From positions 1-26,986 of the forward strand of contig DASVTY010000047.1 of NCBI GenBank assembly GCA_036387315.1: a stretch of 26,986 nt of DNA, written 5' to 3'. The translations under genes and the position numbers were made by a program. This document shows, piece by piece, positions 7,642-15,719 of the stretch (the stretch's first letter is position 1; each line of letters begins with the position of its first letter). The DNA is from JALZCH01 sp036387315. Lineage in GTDB: Bacteria > Acidobacteriota > Blastocatellia > Pyrinomonadales > Pyrinomonadaceae. The notes below the pieces were generated by a model. The model saw only the letters and a program-made list of their open reading frames with translations, was not told the DNA's origin and made no database searches.

Positions 7642-8238
7642 TTACGTCATCGCGACGACGCGCATCCGGCGCAGTATTTTCGCCAGCTCGATGCGCCCGC
7701 GATTAATTCGCGATTTTACAGTGCCTTCGGGAATCTTTAATAAATCAACGATTTCCTGATACGAAAGCTCTTCAATATCGCGCAAAATAACGCACGTTCT
7801 TAAATCCGCCGGCAATTTATCAATGCCTTCCTGCACCTGCACGGAAAGCTCGCGCCGCTCCATCTCGCGCTGCGGCGAAGCCGTCACCGACGGCAAGTGA
7901 AAAGCGTGATCTTCAACGTCTTCGGCGTGCGCGTCCTGCGGATTACGCTGGCGGCGGCGATAATCGTCGATAATTAAATTACGCGCCAGACGCATCAGCC
8001 AGTTTTGCAAATCGCCCTGCCGCTGATCGAATTGGTCGAGCGTACGATAAATTCGCACGAAAACTTCCTGCGTCAAATCTTCCGCCGCGTCGCGGTTCGA
8101 CGTAAAGCGATACGCGAGATTAAAAATCCGGCGCGAATAGGTCGAAACGATTTCCTCCCAAGCCGCGCCGTCGCCTGCACGACACTTGCGAACTAATTCT
8201 GCGCCTGAATCAATCATCAATGCTTGTGCTGCTGCCAC
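7642..8238 (-). CDS. ECF-family RNA polymerase sigma factor
   Basis: This 198-residue sigma-70 family protein has only regions 2 and 4, as ECF factors do. Region 2 spans about residues 20-95 (YRFTSNRDAAEDLTQEVFVR, then FDQRQGDLQNWLMRLARNLI). Region 4 spans about 138-192 (LPADLRTCVILRDIEELSYQ, then IPEGTVKSRINRGRIELAKI), which contains the helix-turn-helix that reads the -35 element. The start is taken as GTG at 8238 because AGAGGA lies five bases before it. The Met at residue 8 is an alternative with a poorer ribosome-binding site. The next gene encodes a zinc-finger anti-sigma factor, its probable partner. A possible self-recognised promoter lies upstream (8301-8328). The regulon cannot be read from this window. 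Confidence 0.94.
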   Translation of the reverse strand: MAAAQALMIDSGAELVRKCRAGDGAAWEEIVSTYSRRIFNLAYRFTSNRDAAEDLTQEVFVRIYRTLDQFDQRQGDLQNWLMRLARNLIIDDYRRRQRNPQDAHAEDVEDHAFHLPSVTASPQREMERRELSVQVQEGIDKLPADLRTCVILRDIEELSYQEIVDLLKIPEGTVKSRINRGRIELAKILRRMRVVAMT

Positions 8239-8283
8239 CTTTATCCTCTTTTCGGCAACTGACTAAATCTTAAAACGACAAAA

Positions 8284-8328
8284 CATTTTGTCAAAATGAA
8301 ATTACGCCGTTTCTACAAAAAAAGTTCC
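8284..8328 (-). promoter_or_regulatory. Candidate ECF autoregulatory promoter with overlapping palindrome
   Basis: On the minus strand upstream of the sigma gene, GGAAC (complement of 8324-8328) is followed after about 17 bases by CGTAAT (complement of 8301-8306). This resembles the GGAAC / -10 layout of many ECF promoters. A perfect 15-base palindrome, CATTTTGTCAAAATG (8284-8298), would cover the predicted transcription start. The motif match is by eye, so confidence is limited. Confidence 0.4.
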
Positions 8329-8385
8329 GCTCCCGGCTCACTTTGTTAGTGATAAACATTTCCGGCGCGCAAGATGCAAAATTCG

Positions 8386-8394
8386 TGTTAGAAT
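8386..8394 (+). promoter_or_regulatory. Possible extended -10 element for the membrane protein gene
   Basis: TGTTAGAAT at 8386-8394 matches an extended -10 (TGn followed by a TATAAT-like hexamer) about 60 bases before the ATG at 8456. No convincing -35 hexamer is seen at 17 bases upstream. Confidence 0.25.
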
Positions 8395-8455
8395 CTCGCC
8401 GCTCAACCGGATAAATAGAGCATACACTGACTAATACTTTAAACGGAGAAAATTA

Positions 8456-9370
8456 ATGGAATACGAATCAGGATCGGTGCACCCGACCGAAGCGGTGTCG
8501 GAGGGCTGGGCTTTAATAAAAAGCGATTACTGGCTGTTTTTCGGAATGACGCTGGTGATGACTTTGATAGTTATTGTCGTTTCGGCGACCGTCGGCGGAG
8601 TAGTCGGAGCGATTTCGCAAATCGTCTCGCGCGGAATCGTCGCTGTTTCGGCGGGAACGCCCGCAAACGCCGCATCAGTTCTCGTTCCGCAGCTTATCGC
8701 GCAAGCCTTTAGCATCATTTCAAATTTGGTGACAATTCTGCTTTCCGCTCTTCTGACTTGCGGCATTTATGTCGCGCTGTCGCGCAAAGCGAGCGGCGGA
8801 GCGCCCGAATTCGGCGATTTATTTGCGGGCTTTAAATTTTTTCAGCCTTGTTTTATTGTGGCGCTCGTCTTTACGCTGTTTCAATTTGTCATCGGCGTTA
8901 CGACTGTGCTGATTGGATTTGTCTTTGGAATTTCCCGGTTCGGAGCCGACGTGATTGCGCCGGGCGGCAAGTTTGACCCGAAAATTTTTCAAACATTGAT
9001 TCCCGCCTTTTTGGCGATTGCGCTGTTTTATCTGATTTTTTCGCTTGTTTTCGGTGCGTTGATGTTTTTTATTTATCAGCTTATCGCCGTGAGAAATGCT
9101 TCTGCGGTCGAGGCGATAACCCAAAGCGTCCGAGCTGGTTTGCGCAACTTTTTCCCGCTCATCGGTTTATTTATTATTGAAGGATTAATTGTTCTTGCCG
9201 GTGCCCTGCTCTGCGTCGTCGGGATTTTCTTTGTGGTTCCGATTCTAATGGCGGCAAATTTCGCAGCTTACTTGCGCGTCTTCGGCAGACCGAATAATTT
9301 CGCACAACATCTGCCGCCTCCTCCGCCGGTTTTCGGAGCGCAGCCGAATTCGGGCTTTTCGCAATTTTAA
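8456..9370 (+). CDS. Multi-pass membrane protein, unknown function
   Basis: This 304-residue integral membrane protein has about five or six hydrophobic helices: about 27-52, 82-107, 125-155, 173-207 and 232-268. It begins with a short polar N-terminus containing HPTEAVSEGW and ends in a proline-rich tail (HLPPPPPVFG). GGAG at 8445-8448, seven bases before the ATG, fixes the start. I recognise no named family, though the layout resembles uncharacterised membrane proteins with amphipathic entry helices. It is divergent from the ECF sigma gene, sharing a 217-bp control region, so it could be a target of that sigma factor (inference only). The palindrome GCAATTTTAATTGC (9361-9374) spans its stop codon. 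Confidence 0.85.
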   Translation: MEYESGSVHPTEAVSEGWALIKSDYWLFFGMTLVMTLIVIVVSATVGGVVGAISQIVSRGIVAVSAGTPANAASVLVPQLIAQAFSIISNLVTILLSALLTCGIYVALSRKASGGAPEFGDLFAGFKFFQPCFIVALVFTLFQFVIGVTTVLIGFVFGISRFGADVIAPGGKFDPKIFQTLIPAFLAIALFYLIFSLVFGALMFFIYQLIAVRNASAVEAITQSVRAGLRNFFPLIGLFIIEGLIVLAGALLCVVGIFFVVPILMAANFAAYLRVFGRPNNFAQHLPPPPPVFGAQPNSGFSQF

Positions 9371-9390
9371 TTGCAGAAATTTTGCAAAAC

Positions 9391-9410
9391 ATTTCGCAAC
9401 GCGGCGAAAT
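9391..9410. other. Small hairpin in the gap before the MFS gene
   Basis: ATTTCGC (9391-9397) pairs with GCGAAAT (9404-9410) around a six-base loop. No T-run follows, so it is at most a weak attenuator or mRNA-stability stem between the membrane protein gene and the transporter gene. Confidence 0.3.
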
Positions 9411-9465
9411 ACGCTTTTACCGGAAACGCTGCGACAATTTTTGGATTGATAAATAACGCGAAAAA

Positions 9466-10971
9466 ATGTCTATGTCGGCAGAAGAACTAAAAATGCAATC
9501 GCCCGCGAGCGTTCCTGTTAGTCGGGAACTTAGCAAAGGGCAAATTTGGCAGGTAATCGGCGCTTCGAGCGCCGGAACCGTGATCGAATGGTACGATTTT
9601 TATATTTTCGGCAGCCTCGCCACAATCATCTCGCCGCTTTTTTACCCGCCGGGCAACGACACTTTTGCGTTGATTATGTATTTGCTGACGTTTGCGGTCG
9701 GCTTCATCGTGCGTCCATTCGGCGCGTTGTTTTTCGGGCGCATCGGCGATCTTGTCGGGCGTAAATACGCTTTTCTCGTGACGTTGCTGATTATGGGCGG
9801 CGCGACCGCTGCGGTCGGTTTTTTGCCGACTTACAGCCAAATCGGCTGGGCTGCTCCGGTTGCGTTGATTCTCATTCGGATTTTGCAGGGCTTGGCTCTT
9901 GGCGGCGAATACGGCGGCGCGACCGTTTACGTCGCCGAACACGTCCCGGACGCGCAGCGCGGTTTTTATACGAGCTTTATTCAAATCACGGCTTCGCTCG
10001 GTTTGCTGATTTCGCTGGCGGTTATTATCGGGCTGCAAAATTCGATGTCGAAAGAAGCGTTTGGCGCTGACAGCTTTTTCGCGGGCTGGCGGCTTCCGTT
10101 TATCATCTCGATTGTGCTGGTTCTGGCGTCGCTTTACATCCGGTTGAGAATGAAAGAATCGCCGGTTTTCCAGCACATCAAAGCGACCGGAATGGCTTCG
10201 TCGAAACCGCTCGTTGACGCTTTTATGAATCCCGAAAACCGCCGCCGCGTTCTTGTTTCACTTTTCGGCGCGACCGCCGGGCAGGGCGTCGTCTGGTACA
10301 CCGGACAATTTTACGCGCTTTTTTATATGCAGACGATTTTAAAAATCGAGCGTCAAACAGCCAGTTACATCATCGCAGGAGCGATTTTGCTGGCAATTCC
10401 GTTTTTTATTTTCTTCGGGTGGCTGTCGGATAAAATCGGGCGTAAGAAAATTATGATGGCGGGCTGTTTGCTCGCGGTGATTTGTTATCTGCCAATTTAT
10501 AACGGGATGGTTCGTTACGCCGGAAACAATGTCGCGGCGATTCATTCAATCCCGGATGCCGTGACCGGCGAGCCGAAAATAACTCCGGTGACGGCGGATA
10601 ATCAGCCCGCAGCAGCGGCGACAACGCCGAACGTAACGATGCTGACGCTCTTGATTTTTATTCAAATGTTGTTTGTGACAATGGTTTACGCGCCGATTGC
10701 AGCTTATTTAGTCGAAGCGTTTCCGGCAAAAATCCGCTACACCTCGATGTCGCTGCCGTATCATATCGGCAACGGAGTTTTCGGCGGTCTGCTCCCGACC
10801 ATCGGGCTGTTTGCCTGCGCTTACACGGGCAATATTTACGCCGGTCTCGTTTACCCGATGATCGTCGCCGGAATCACGTTTCTGATTGGCTCGGTAATGC
10901 TGCCCGAAACGCATAACATGCGGATGTGGGACGAATTCAACGAAACCCCGCCGAATGAGCGTCCGTTGTAG
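9466..10971 (+). CDS. MFS transporter, metabolite:H+ symporter (MHS) type
   Basis: This 501-residue protein has about twelve transmembrane helices and the major facilitator signature in both halves: GRIGDLVGRKYAF near residues 90-102 and GWLSDKIGRKKIMMAG near 317-332. The opening GTVIEWYDFYIFGSLA and the stretch LQGLALGGEYGGA are typical of the MHS subfamily (ProP, KgtP and ShiA relatives). That family takes up small organic acids, osmolytes or amino-acid derivatives with protons. The substrate cannot be assigned. A polar insertion of about 45 residues (about 343-388, rich in Pro, Ala and Thr) separates two C-terminal helices and should face outside. The start is ATG at 9466 without a strong ribosome-binding site; the Met at residue 3 is possible. 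A bidirectional terminator follows. Confidence 0.9.
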   Translation: MSMSAEELKMQSPASVPVSRELSKGQIWQVIGASSAGTVIEWYDFYIFGSLATIISPLFYPPGNDTFALIMYLLTFAVGFIVRPFGALFFGRIGDLVGRKYAFLVTLLIMGGATAAVGFLPTYSQIGWAAPVALILIRILQGLALGGEYGGATVYVAEHVPDAQRGFYTSFIQITASLGLLISLAVIIGLQNSMSKEAFGADSFFAGWRLPFIISIVLVLASLYIRLRMKESPVFQHIKATGMASSKPLVDAFMNPENRRRVLVSLFGATAGQGVVWYTGQFYALFYMQTILKIERQTASYIIAGAILLAIPFFIFFGWLSDKIGRKKIMMAGCLLAVICYLPIYNGMVRYAGNNVAAIHSIPDAVTGEPKITPVTADNQPAAAATTPNVTMLTLLIFIQMLFVTMVYAPIAAYLVEAFPAKIRYTSMSLPYHIGNGVFGGLLPTIGLFACAYTGNIYAGLVYPMIVAGITFLIGSVMLPETHNMRMWDEFNETPPNERPL

Positions 10972-10993
10972 TTTTCAAATCGGAAATCTAAAA

Positions 10994-11023
10994 AAAAGGC
11001 GAGGTTTTTAAACCTCGCCTTTT
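10994..11023. terminator. Bidirectional intrinsic terminator
   Basis: A 14-bp perfect stem (10994-11007 with 11010-11023) has core GGCGAGG/CCTCGCC, an A-tract on the left and T4 on the right. It serves the convergent MFS gene (+) and PD40-repeat gene (-). Confidence 0.9.
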
Positions 11024-11047
11024 AAAAAATGCGGTTCCGATTTCCGG

Positions 11048-12760
11048 CTAATTGTAAGCCGTGAAATTTACATCGTTTTGTTCTTCTTGAAGTGTCAAGG
11101 TTTGCGTTGGCGCGGCGAACGTAAATCGTTTTGTCGCGACACTGATAACGTAGGTTTCACCGACCGGAACGTCCGTAAAACGATAATTGCCGACTGCTCC
11201 GGTTAGCAGAATGCGCGTTTCTCCGGCTGAATTTGTCAGAGTCACGCGAGCGTTACGGATGCCGCGTCCCTCTGCCGTCAGAACTCGCCCGCCAACCGAA
11301 ACTGACGCCGCTGTCGGCGCAGTCATTTGTGCGACGACAAACGGCGAGAGACTCGAAACGGTTTGAGAAACAGTACAGATTTTCGTTGCGGCATTATAAA
11401 TGGGCGCGGCGTTATTATCGTCAGTCCAATTGTTTTCAAAGTGCAATGAACGCAGTCGGTAGCAAATTTGAGAATGCGGGACGTTCGGCACTTGAAAAGT
11501 GACTGTAATGTTGCCGGAATAAGCAGCGGAAGTGCGAACGTCGTAAGCAGCCACAGGCGAAGTCAGACTATAGCGTGCAGGCAAAGCGGGAAGCTGCGTC
11601 GCGCTCAAAGGCACGGCGGCGGTGTAGCCCGCTTGCGTGATGTTGTTGAAAGTTATGTTGAAGTTGCTCGCGGGCGCAATCGTCACACCGTTTCCGACGG
11701 TCTGCCGAGACGGGCGGGAATCAATCGCCGAGTTATTGGTCAAATGAGTTGGATTTGTGCCGTCGGCGTTCATTACGTAAATATCAGAGTTGCCGTCGCG
11801 GTTTGTCTCAAAAGCGATTTTCGAGCCGTCCGACGACCACGCCGGATAATAATCACCAGCCGAATTGTTTGTGAGATTGACCGGATTGCTGCCGTCGGCG
11901 TTCATCACAAAGATTTCATGGTTGCCGTTGTGGTCTGTGACAAAAGCGATTTTCGAGCCGTCGGGCGAAAATGCCGGAAAACCGTCATCCGCCGGATTGT
12001 CCGTTAATCTGGTTTGATTCGAGCTATCCGCATTCATCACATAAATTTCATACTTGCCGTCGCGATTGCTATAAAACACAATGCGCGAGCCGTCGGGCGA
12101 AAACTTCGGAGCGTAGTCAACTGCGACGTGCGTAGTCAATCTCATTTGATTTGTGCCGTCCGAGTTCATCAGATAAATGTCACCGTAGCCGGTGCGCCGA
12201 CTGGAAAAAACAATTTTCGTGCCGTCGGGAGACCAGCTTGGTACGTTATCATTAGTATCATCGGTAGTTAATCTAATTTGATTCGACCCGTCGGCGTTCA
12301 TTACATAAATGTCATCATTGTCTAGGTGACTCGTAAAGGCAATTTTGCTGCCGTCGGGCGAGAACGCCGGATCAAAATCAAGCGCTGCGCTGTTCGTGAG
12401 GTTTGTTTGATTCGAGCCGTCAGAGTCCATCATAAAAATCTCCCAGTTTCCAGTGCGGTTGCTGGTAAAAGCGATTTTGCCGTTTGGATTTAGATTGGTA
12501 AAAACCGCGTTAGAACAAACGCCCGCGCTTCCGGCGGCATGGATTGCCGCTACTTCGGACGCGGAAAAGGCGCGGTTGTAGATTTGCGTTTCGTCAACAA
12601 TTCCTTTAAATCCGTCCTCTACGCCGTTTACATAAAGTAGCTCAATCGGCGCTGTAATTGATTTCTCGACGCCTCGCATCGAGGCTAAAACAGGAGAATA
12701 AATAAAAGCTAGCGAGGCTAACACACCTGCCAAGAGAATGCGGGACAGCATTTTTTTCAT
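11048..12760 (-). CDS. Secreted PD40/TolB-like beta-propeller protein with remnant LamG domain
   Basis: This 570-residue protein begins with a signal peptide (residues 1-26). Residues about 42-83 match only pieces of a LamG-like domain: LYVNGVE runs almost directly into GIVDETQIYNRAFSASEV, whereas intact domains have a longer segment between these motifs. Six PD40 repeats of about 43 residues follow (about 92-350), each with SPDGSKIAF, an E/D-IYVMNADGSN core and a LT-N motif, forming a TolB-like propeller. A beta-rich region follows, and a carboxypeptidase regulatory-like domain (about 480-570, VGGRVLTAEGRGIRNARVTL) closes the protein. It is probably periplasmic or exported and likely binds protein or glycan; no catalytic residues are evident. 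It is transcribed alone, divergent from acs. Confidence 0.9.
   Translation of the reverse strand: MKKMLSRILLAGVLASLAFIYSPVLASMRGVEKSITAPIELLYVNGVEDGFKGIVDETQIYNRAFSASEVAAIHAAGSAGVCSNAVFTNLNPNGKIAFTSNRTGNWEIFMMDSDGSNQTNLTNSAALDFDPAFSPDGSKIAFTSHLDNDDIYVMNADGSNQIRLTTDDTNDNVPSWSPDGTKIVFSSRRTGYGDIYLMNSDGTNQMRLTTHVAVDYAPKFSPDGSRIVFYSNRDGKYEIYVMNADSSNQTRLTDNPADDGFPAFSPDGSKIAFVTDHNGNHEIFVMNADGSNPVNLTNNSAGDYYPAWSSDGSKIAFETNRDGNSDIYVMNADGTNPTHLTNNSAIDSRPSRQTVGNGVTIAPASNFNITFNNITQAGYTAAVPLSATQLPALPARYSLTSPVAAYDVRTSAAYSGNITVTFQVPNVPHSQICYRLRSLHFENNWTDDNNAAPIYNAATKICTVSQTVSSLSPFVVAQMTAPTAASVSVGGRVLTAEGRGIRNARVTLTNSAGETRILLTGAVGNYRFTDVPVGETYVISVATKRFTFAAPTQTLTLQEEQNDVNFTAYN
11720..12490 (-). repeat. Tandem coding repeat, six PD40 units of about 129 bp
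   Basis: The six PD40 repeats are also visible as diverged tandem DNA repeats with a period of about 126-129 bp. Phrases such as GAGCCGTCGGGCGA and CCGTCGGCGTTCAT recur on the plus strand. Unit boundaries are approximate. Confidence 0.8.
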
Positions 12761-13210
12761 CTTCTTTCGATTCTTTTTTCAATCTGAGTTAAATTCGCTG
12801 CAAAGCTGTTTTGTGAACCGGGGGCTGCCAAAACTGTATTTATTATTTTGTTATCGGAATAAATCGGAAAATATTCGGTTTATTTCTTTAGGCTCGATAA
12901 GCGGAGAAAATTTATAAAGATTTCGAGATTTTTAAAATTTTACACTCGAAAAAGCCTTTGAAAATGAGAAATTCAGAGTTTGAGTTTTTGTTTGAATAAA
13001 GGCGGCGACTGCCTTTAGCGAAAGATATGCTGTGTTTCAGTGTATTAATCTGAAAACACAGCATATCTTAAGTAAGTCCGAGCGGCTTCGTCAAGGTGGA
13101 AAAAAACATTTTAAATTTTTGCAAGCCGCAAATGTTTTACCCCAAAAAGAAAATTTACGATAACATTTTCAGCGTTTTAATTTTTCGTTGTTTAAAATTT
13201 GGAGAAAAAT
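12761..13210. other. 450-bp divergent intergenic region (PD40 gene / acs)
   Basis: No coding sequence is credible here; the region is AT-rich and carries several inverted repeats. An 11-bp stem with two G-T pairs lies at 12858-12868/12874-12884. A 6-bp stem lies at 12998-13003/13011-13016. The strong hairpin at 13022-13069 is listed separately. AAAACATTT (13103-13111) pairs with AAATGTTTT (13130-13138), with a smaller TTGC/GCAA stem inside. It must hold the promoters of both the PD40 gene and acs, but I see no confident sigma-70 hexamers. Confidence 0.6.
13022..13069. repeat. Strong palindrome upstream of acs
   Basis: AAGATATGCTGTGTTT (13022-13037) and AAACACAGCATATCTT (13054-13069) are perfectly complementary over 16 bp. 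With one bulged A (13053), CAG/CTG adds three more pairs, leaving a nine-base loop. No T-run follows on either side, so it is not a classical terminator. It lies 141 bases before the acs ATG in a divergent region, so it could be an operator, an RNA structure or a short dispersed palindrome. Confidence 0.85.
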
Positions 13211-15166
13211 ATGTCCGAACAAAATATCGCCATTGAATCGGTTTTACACGAAGATCGAGTTTTTCCGCCGCCGCACGAATTTGCCCAAAAAGCGCACGTC
13301 AAGAGCTTTGAAGAATACGAGCAAATGTATGCCGAAGCCGAAGCCGATTTGGAAGGATTTTGGGCGTCGCAGGCGCATAATCTTCATTGGTTTCGTCATT
13401 GGGACACAATTCTCGAATGGCGAGAGCCGCACGCCAAATGGTTTGTCGGCGGCAAAATCAACGCCTCTTACAATTGCCTTGATCGTCATCTTTCAACCTG
13501 GCGTCGAAACAAAGCCGCGATTATCTGGGAAGGCGAACCGGGCGACCAGCGAACTTTGACTTATCAGCAGCTTCACGCCGAAGTCTCAAAATTCGCCAAC
13601 GTTTTAAAGAAAATGGGCGTTAAAACCGGCGACCGCGTGGCGCTTTATATGCCGCTGGTCCCGGAATTGGCAATTGCGATGCTCGGCTGCGCGCGCATCG
13701 GCGCGACTCACACCGTGATTTTCGGCGGTTTTTCCGCCGATGCTGTCCGCGACCGGATTAACGATTGCGGCTGCAAATTGGTTATCACAGCCGACGGCGG
13801 ATTTCGTCGCGGTTCTGAAGTCGTTTTGAAAACGGCGGTTGACAAAGCCGTTCAGGAATGTCCGACGGTCGAAAACGTGATTGTTTATCAGCGCACCAAA
13901 TCCGAAATCAAAATGCAAATCGGGCGCGACCATTGGTGGCACGAAATGATGGGAATTGTTGATGCTAATTGTCCGGCGGAAGAATTGGATTCCGAGCATC
14001 CGCTTTATATTCTCTACACTTCCGGCACGACCGGAAAACCGAAAGGCATTTTGCACACGACGGGCGGCTATTTGACTCAGGTCGCCCTAACCACGAAATT
14101 GGTTTTCGATTTAAAAGACGAAGACGTTTACTGGTGTACGGCTGACATCGGATGGGTGACGGGACATTCTTACGTCGTTTACGGACCGCTTGCAAACGGC
14201 GCGACCGTGATGATGTACGAAGGCGCGCCGAATCATCCCTCGCCCGACCGTTTTTGGGACATTATCGAGCGTCACCGCGTCAACATTTTCTACACCGCGC
14301 CGACCGCGATTCGAGCTTTTATCAAATGGGGCGAGCAATGGGCTTTAAAACACGATTTGTCCAGCTTAAGACTGCTCGGAACCGTCGGAGAGCCGATTAA
14401 TCCAGAAGCGTGGATGTGGTATCACAAAGTTATCGGCAAAGAAAAATGTCCGATTGTTGACACCTGGTGGCAGACCGAAACCGGCGGAATTATGATTTCG
14501 CCGCTGCCGGGCGCGACTCCGACAGTTCCCGGAACTGCAACAAGACCATTCCCCGGCGTTGTCATTGACATTATGACCAAAGAAGGGAAATCAGTCGGCA
14601 CTGACGAAGGCGGTTATCTCGTCGTCAAAAAACCGTTTCCTTCAATGCTGCGGACGATTTGGGGCGATGACGAGCGTTATCGAAAACAATATTGGTCGGA
14701 AATTCCCGGCGTTTATTTTGCGGGCGACGGCGCGCGGCGCGACTCGCGCGGTTATTTCTGGATTATGGGGCGAGTTGACGACGTAATCAACGTCTCCGGT
14801 CATCGTTTGGGAACGGCTGAAATCGAAAGCGCGCTGGTTTCGCACGAAGCCGTAGCCGAAGCCGCCATCGTCGGCAGACCCGACGAATTAAAAGGTCAGG
14901 CAATCTCGGCTTTTGTCACGCTCGAAGGCGGCAGAAAGGGCAGCGAAGAACTCAAAAACGAATTGCGCGCTCACGTCGCCAAAGAAATCGGCTCTTTGGC
15001 AAAACCCGATGATATTCGTTTCACAGACACTTTGCCGAAAACCCGTTCGGGCAAAATTATGCGACGCCTTTTGCGAGAGCTTGCCGCAAGCGGAAACGTT
15101 GCGGGCGACGTGACGACTCTTGAAGATTTTTCCGTGCTGGAAAAACTGCGTCAGGATGAGGAATAA
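13211..15166 (+). CDS. acs: Acetyl-CoA synthetase
   Basis: This 651-residue AMP-forming acetate:CoA ligase makes acetyl-CoA from acetate, ATP and CoA via acetyl-AMP in the cytoplasm. The length matches typical Acs. Visible motifs are the ATP/AMP loop YTSGTTGKPKGI (about 268-279), DTWWQTETGG (about 416-425), GRVDDVINVSGHRLGTAEIE near 520-540 (hinge and A8 region), and PKTRSGKIMRR near the C-terminus. The lysine of PKTRSGK (about residue 614) is the catalytic lysine that is reversibly acetylated in Acs enzymes. The start is the ATG at 13211 because GGAG at 13201-13204 sits six bases before it; an in-frame TTG at 13199 overlaps that site and is rejected. It is a single gene between a divergent PD40 gene and a terminator. 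Confidence 0.97.
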   Translation: MSEQNIAIESVLHEDRVFPPPHEFAQKAHVKSFEEYEQMYAEAEADLEGFWASQAHNLHWFRHWDTILEWREPHAKWFVGGKINASYNCLDRHLSTWRRNKAAIIWEGEPGDQRTLTYQQLHAEVSKFANVLKKMGVKTGDRVALYMPLVPELAIAMLGCARIGATHTVIFGGFSADAVRDRINDCGCKLVITADGGFRRGSEVVLKTAVDKAVQECPTVENVIVYQRTKSEIKMQIGRDHWWHEMMGIVDANCPAEELDSEHPLYILYTSGTTGKPKGILHTTGGYLTQVALTTKLVFDLKDEDVYWCTADIGWVTGHSYVVYGPLANGATVMMYEGAPNHPSPDRFWDIIERHRVNIFYTAPTAIRAFIKWGEQWALKHDLSSLRLLGTVGEPINPEAWMWYHKVIGKEKCPIVDTWWQTETGGIMISPLPGATPTVPGTATRPFPGVVIDIMTKEGKSVGTDEGGYLVVKKPFPSMLRTIWGDDERYRKQYWSEIPGVYFAGDGARRDSRGYFWIMGRVDDVINVSGHRLGTAEIESALVSHEAVAEAAIVGRPDELKGQAISAFVTLEGGRKGSEELKNELRAHVAKEIGSLAKPDDIRFTDTLPKTRSGKIMRRLLRELAASGNVAGDVTTLEDFSVLEKLRQDEE

Positions 15167-15179
15167 AACATCAACCGAA

Positions 15180-15226
15180 AAAAAAAGAAAGCCTCAGCTT
15201 TATTAAAGCTGAGGCTTTCTTTTTTT
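15180..15226. terminator. Bidirectional intrinsic terminator
   Basis: A perfect stem of 21-22 bp (15180-15201 with 15205-15226) has core GCCTCAGCTTT and an ATT loop, with A-rich left and T-rich right flanks. It terminates acs (+) and the convergent small secreted protein gene (-). Confidence 0.95.
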
Positions 15227-15239
15227 GAAAACCATTTTT

Positions 15240-15719
15240 TTATTTGTTCGGATTGTTCTGCGAAACGTTCTTTTGTCTGCGAAACTCCTCTTCAATCGCA
15301 TTGCAGGCGGTTTCGACGGCTTTTCGCGGGCGGCTGAAAGAACCGCTGGCAATCAAATCGCCTTCTTTGTTAAAAACGGCTAATTTATTGTCTTTGTCGA
15401 ATAAATCTTTGCCGCCTTCGTGTTCGAGCAAAACGATAAAATCAGCTTTGTCTTTGTACATCGTGACGATGCAGCCTTTGCATTGTTCGTTAAACCGTTT
15501 CATCGTTTCGGCTGTGCGCGGCTTGGCTCCGCCTTTTGTGCCGCCACCGCTGATGGTGACGCGACCTTTTTTGTCGGTGCTGCTGAAAATCGAATCGCTT
15601 TCGACCTCCCACGACTCGCTTTCTTCGATGTAAACACGCGGGCGCGGATTTTCCTGCGCCGGGACGATGCCTGTAAATGTAAATGCCAAAGTCATCAAAA
15701 CTACTACCAATTGTTCCAT
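15240..15719 (-). CDS. Small secreted protein, unknown function
   Basis: The chosen start is the ATG at 15719 because AGGAGG (complement of 15724-15729) lies four bases before it; the frame stays open further upstream but without a ribosome-binding site. The 159-residue product has a signal peptide (about 1-21, ending VPAQ). The mature region has VYIEESESWEVESD, a glycine-rich turn (ISGGGTKGGAKP), a CKGC pair near the middle, then ADFIVLLEHEGGKDLF and LAVFNKEGDLIASG. A third cysteine and a charged helix sit near the C-terminus. The pattern recalls uncharacterised periplasmic proteins of Acidobacteriota that I cannot name. It is monocistronic, facing the acs terminator. A function is not inferable from the sequence. 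Confidence 0.85.
   Translation of the reverse strand: MEQLVVVLMTLAFTFTGIVPAQENPRPRVYIEESESWEVESDSIFSSTDKKGRVTISGGGTKGGAKPRTAETMKRFNEQCKGCIVTMYKDKADFIVLLEHEGGKDLFDKDNKLAVFNKEGDLIASGSFSRPRKAVETACNAIEEEFRRQKNVSQNNPNK

Noticed and set aside
9487..10176. A 229-codon open frame antisense to the MFS transporter
   Set aside because: It is rich in Arg, Asn and Gln, lacks recognisable domains, and lies fully inside a gene with clear MFS motifs. It is a codon-bias shadow.
11468..12271. Plus-strand frames over the PD40 repeats
   Set aside because: Their apparent internal repeats are only the PD40 DNA repeats read in another frame.
11720..12490. Possible CRISPR-like array, because of regular repeats of about 129 bp
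   Set aside because: The period is far too long, the whole unit repeats, and it translates into PD40 repeats.
13199..13210. TTG at 13199 as the acs start
   Set aside because: It overlaps the GGAG at 13201-13204 that correctly serves the ATG at 13211.
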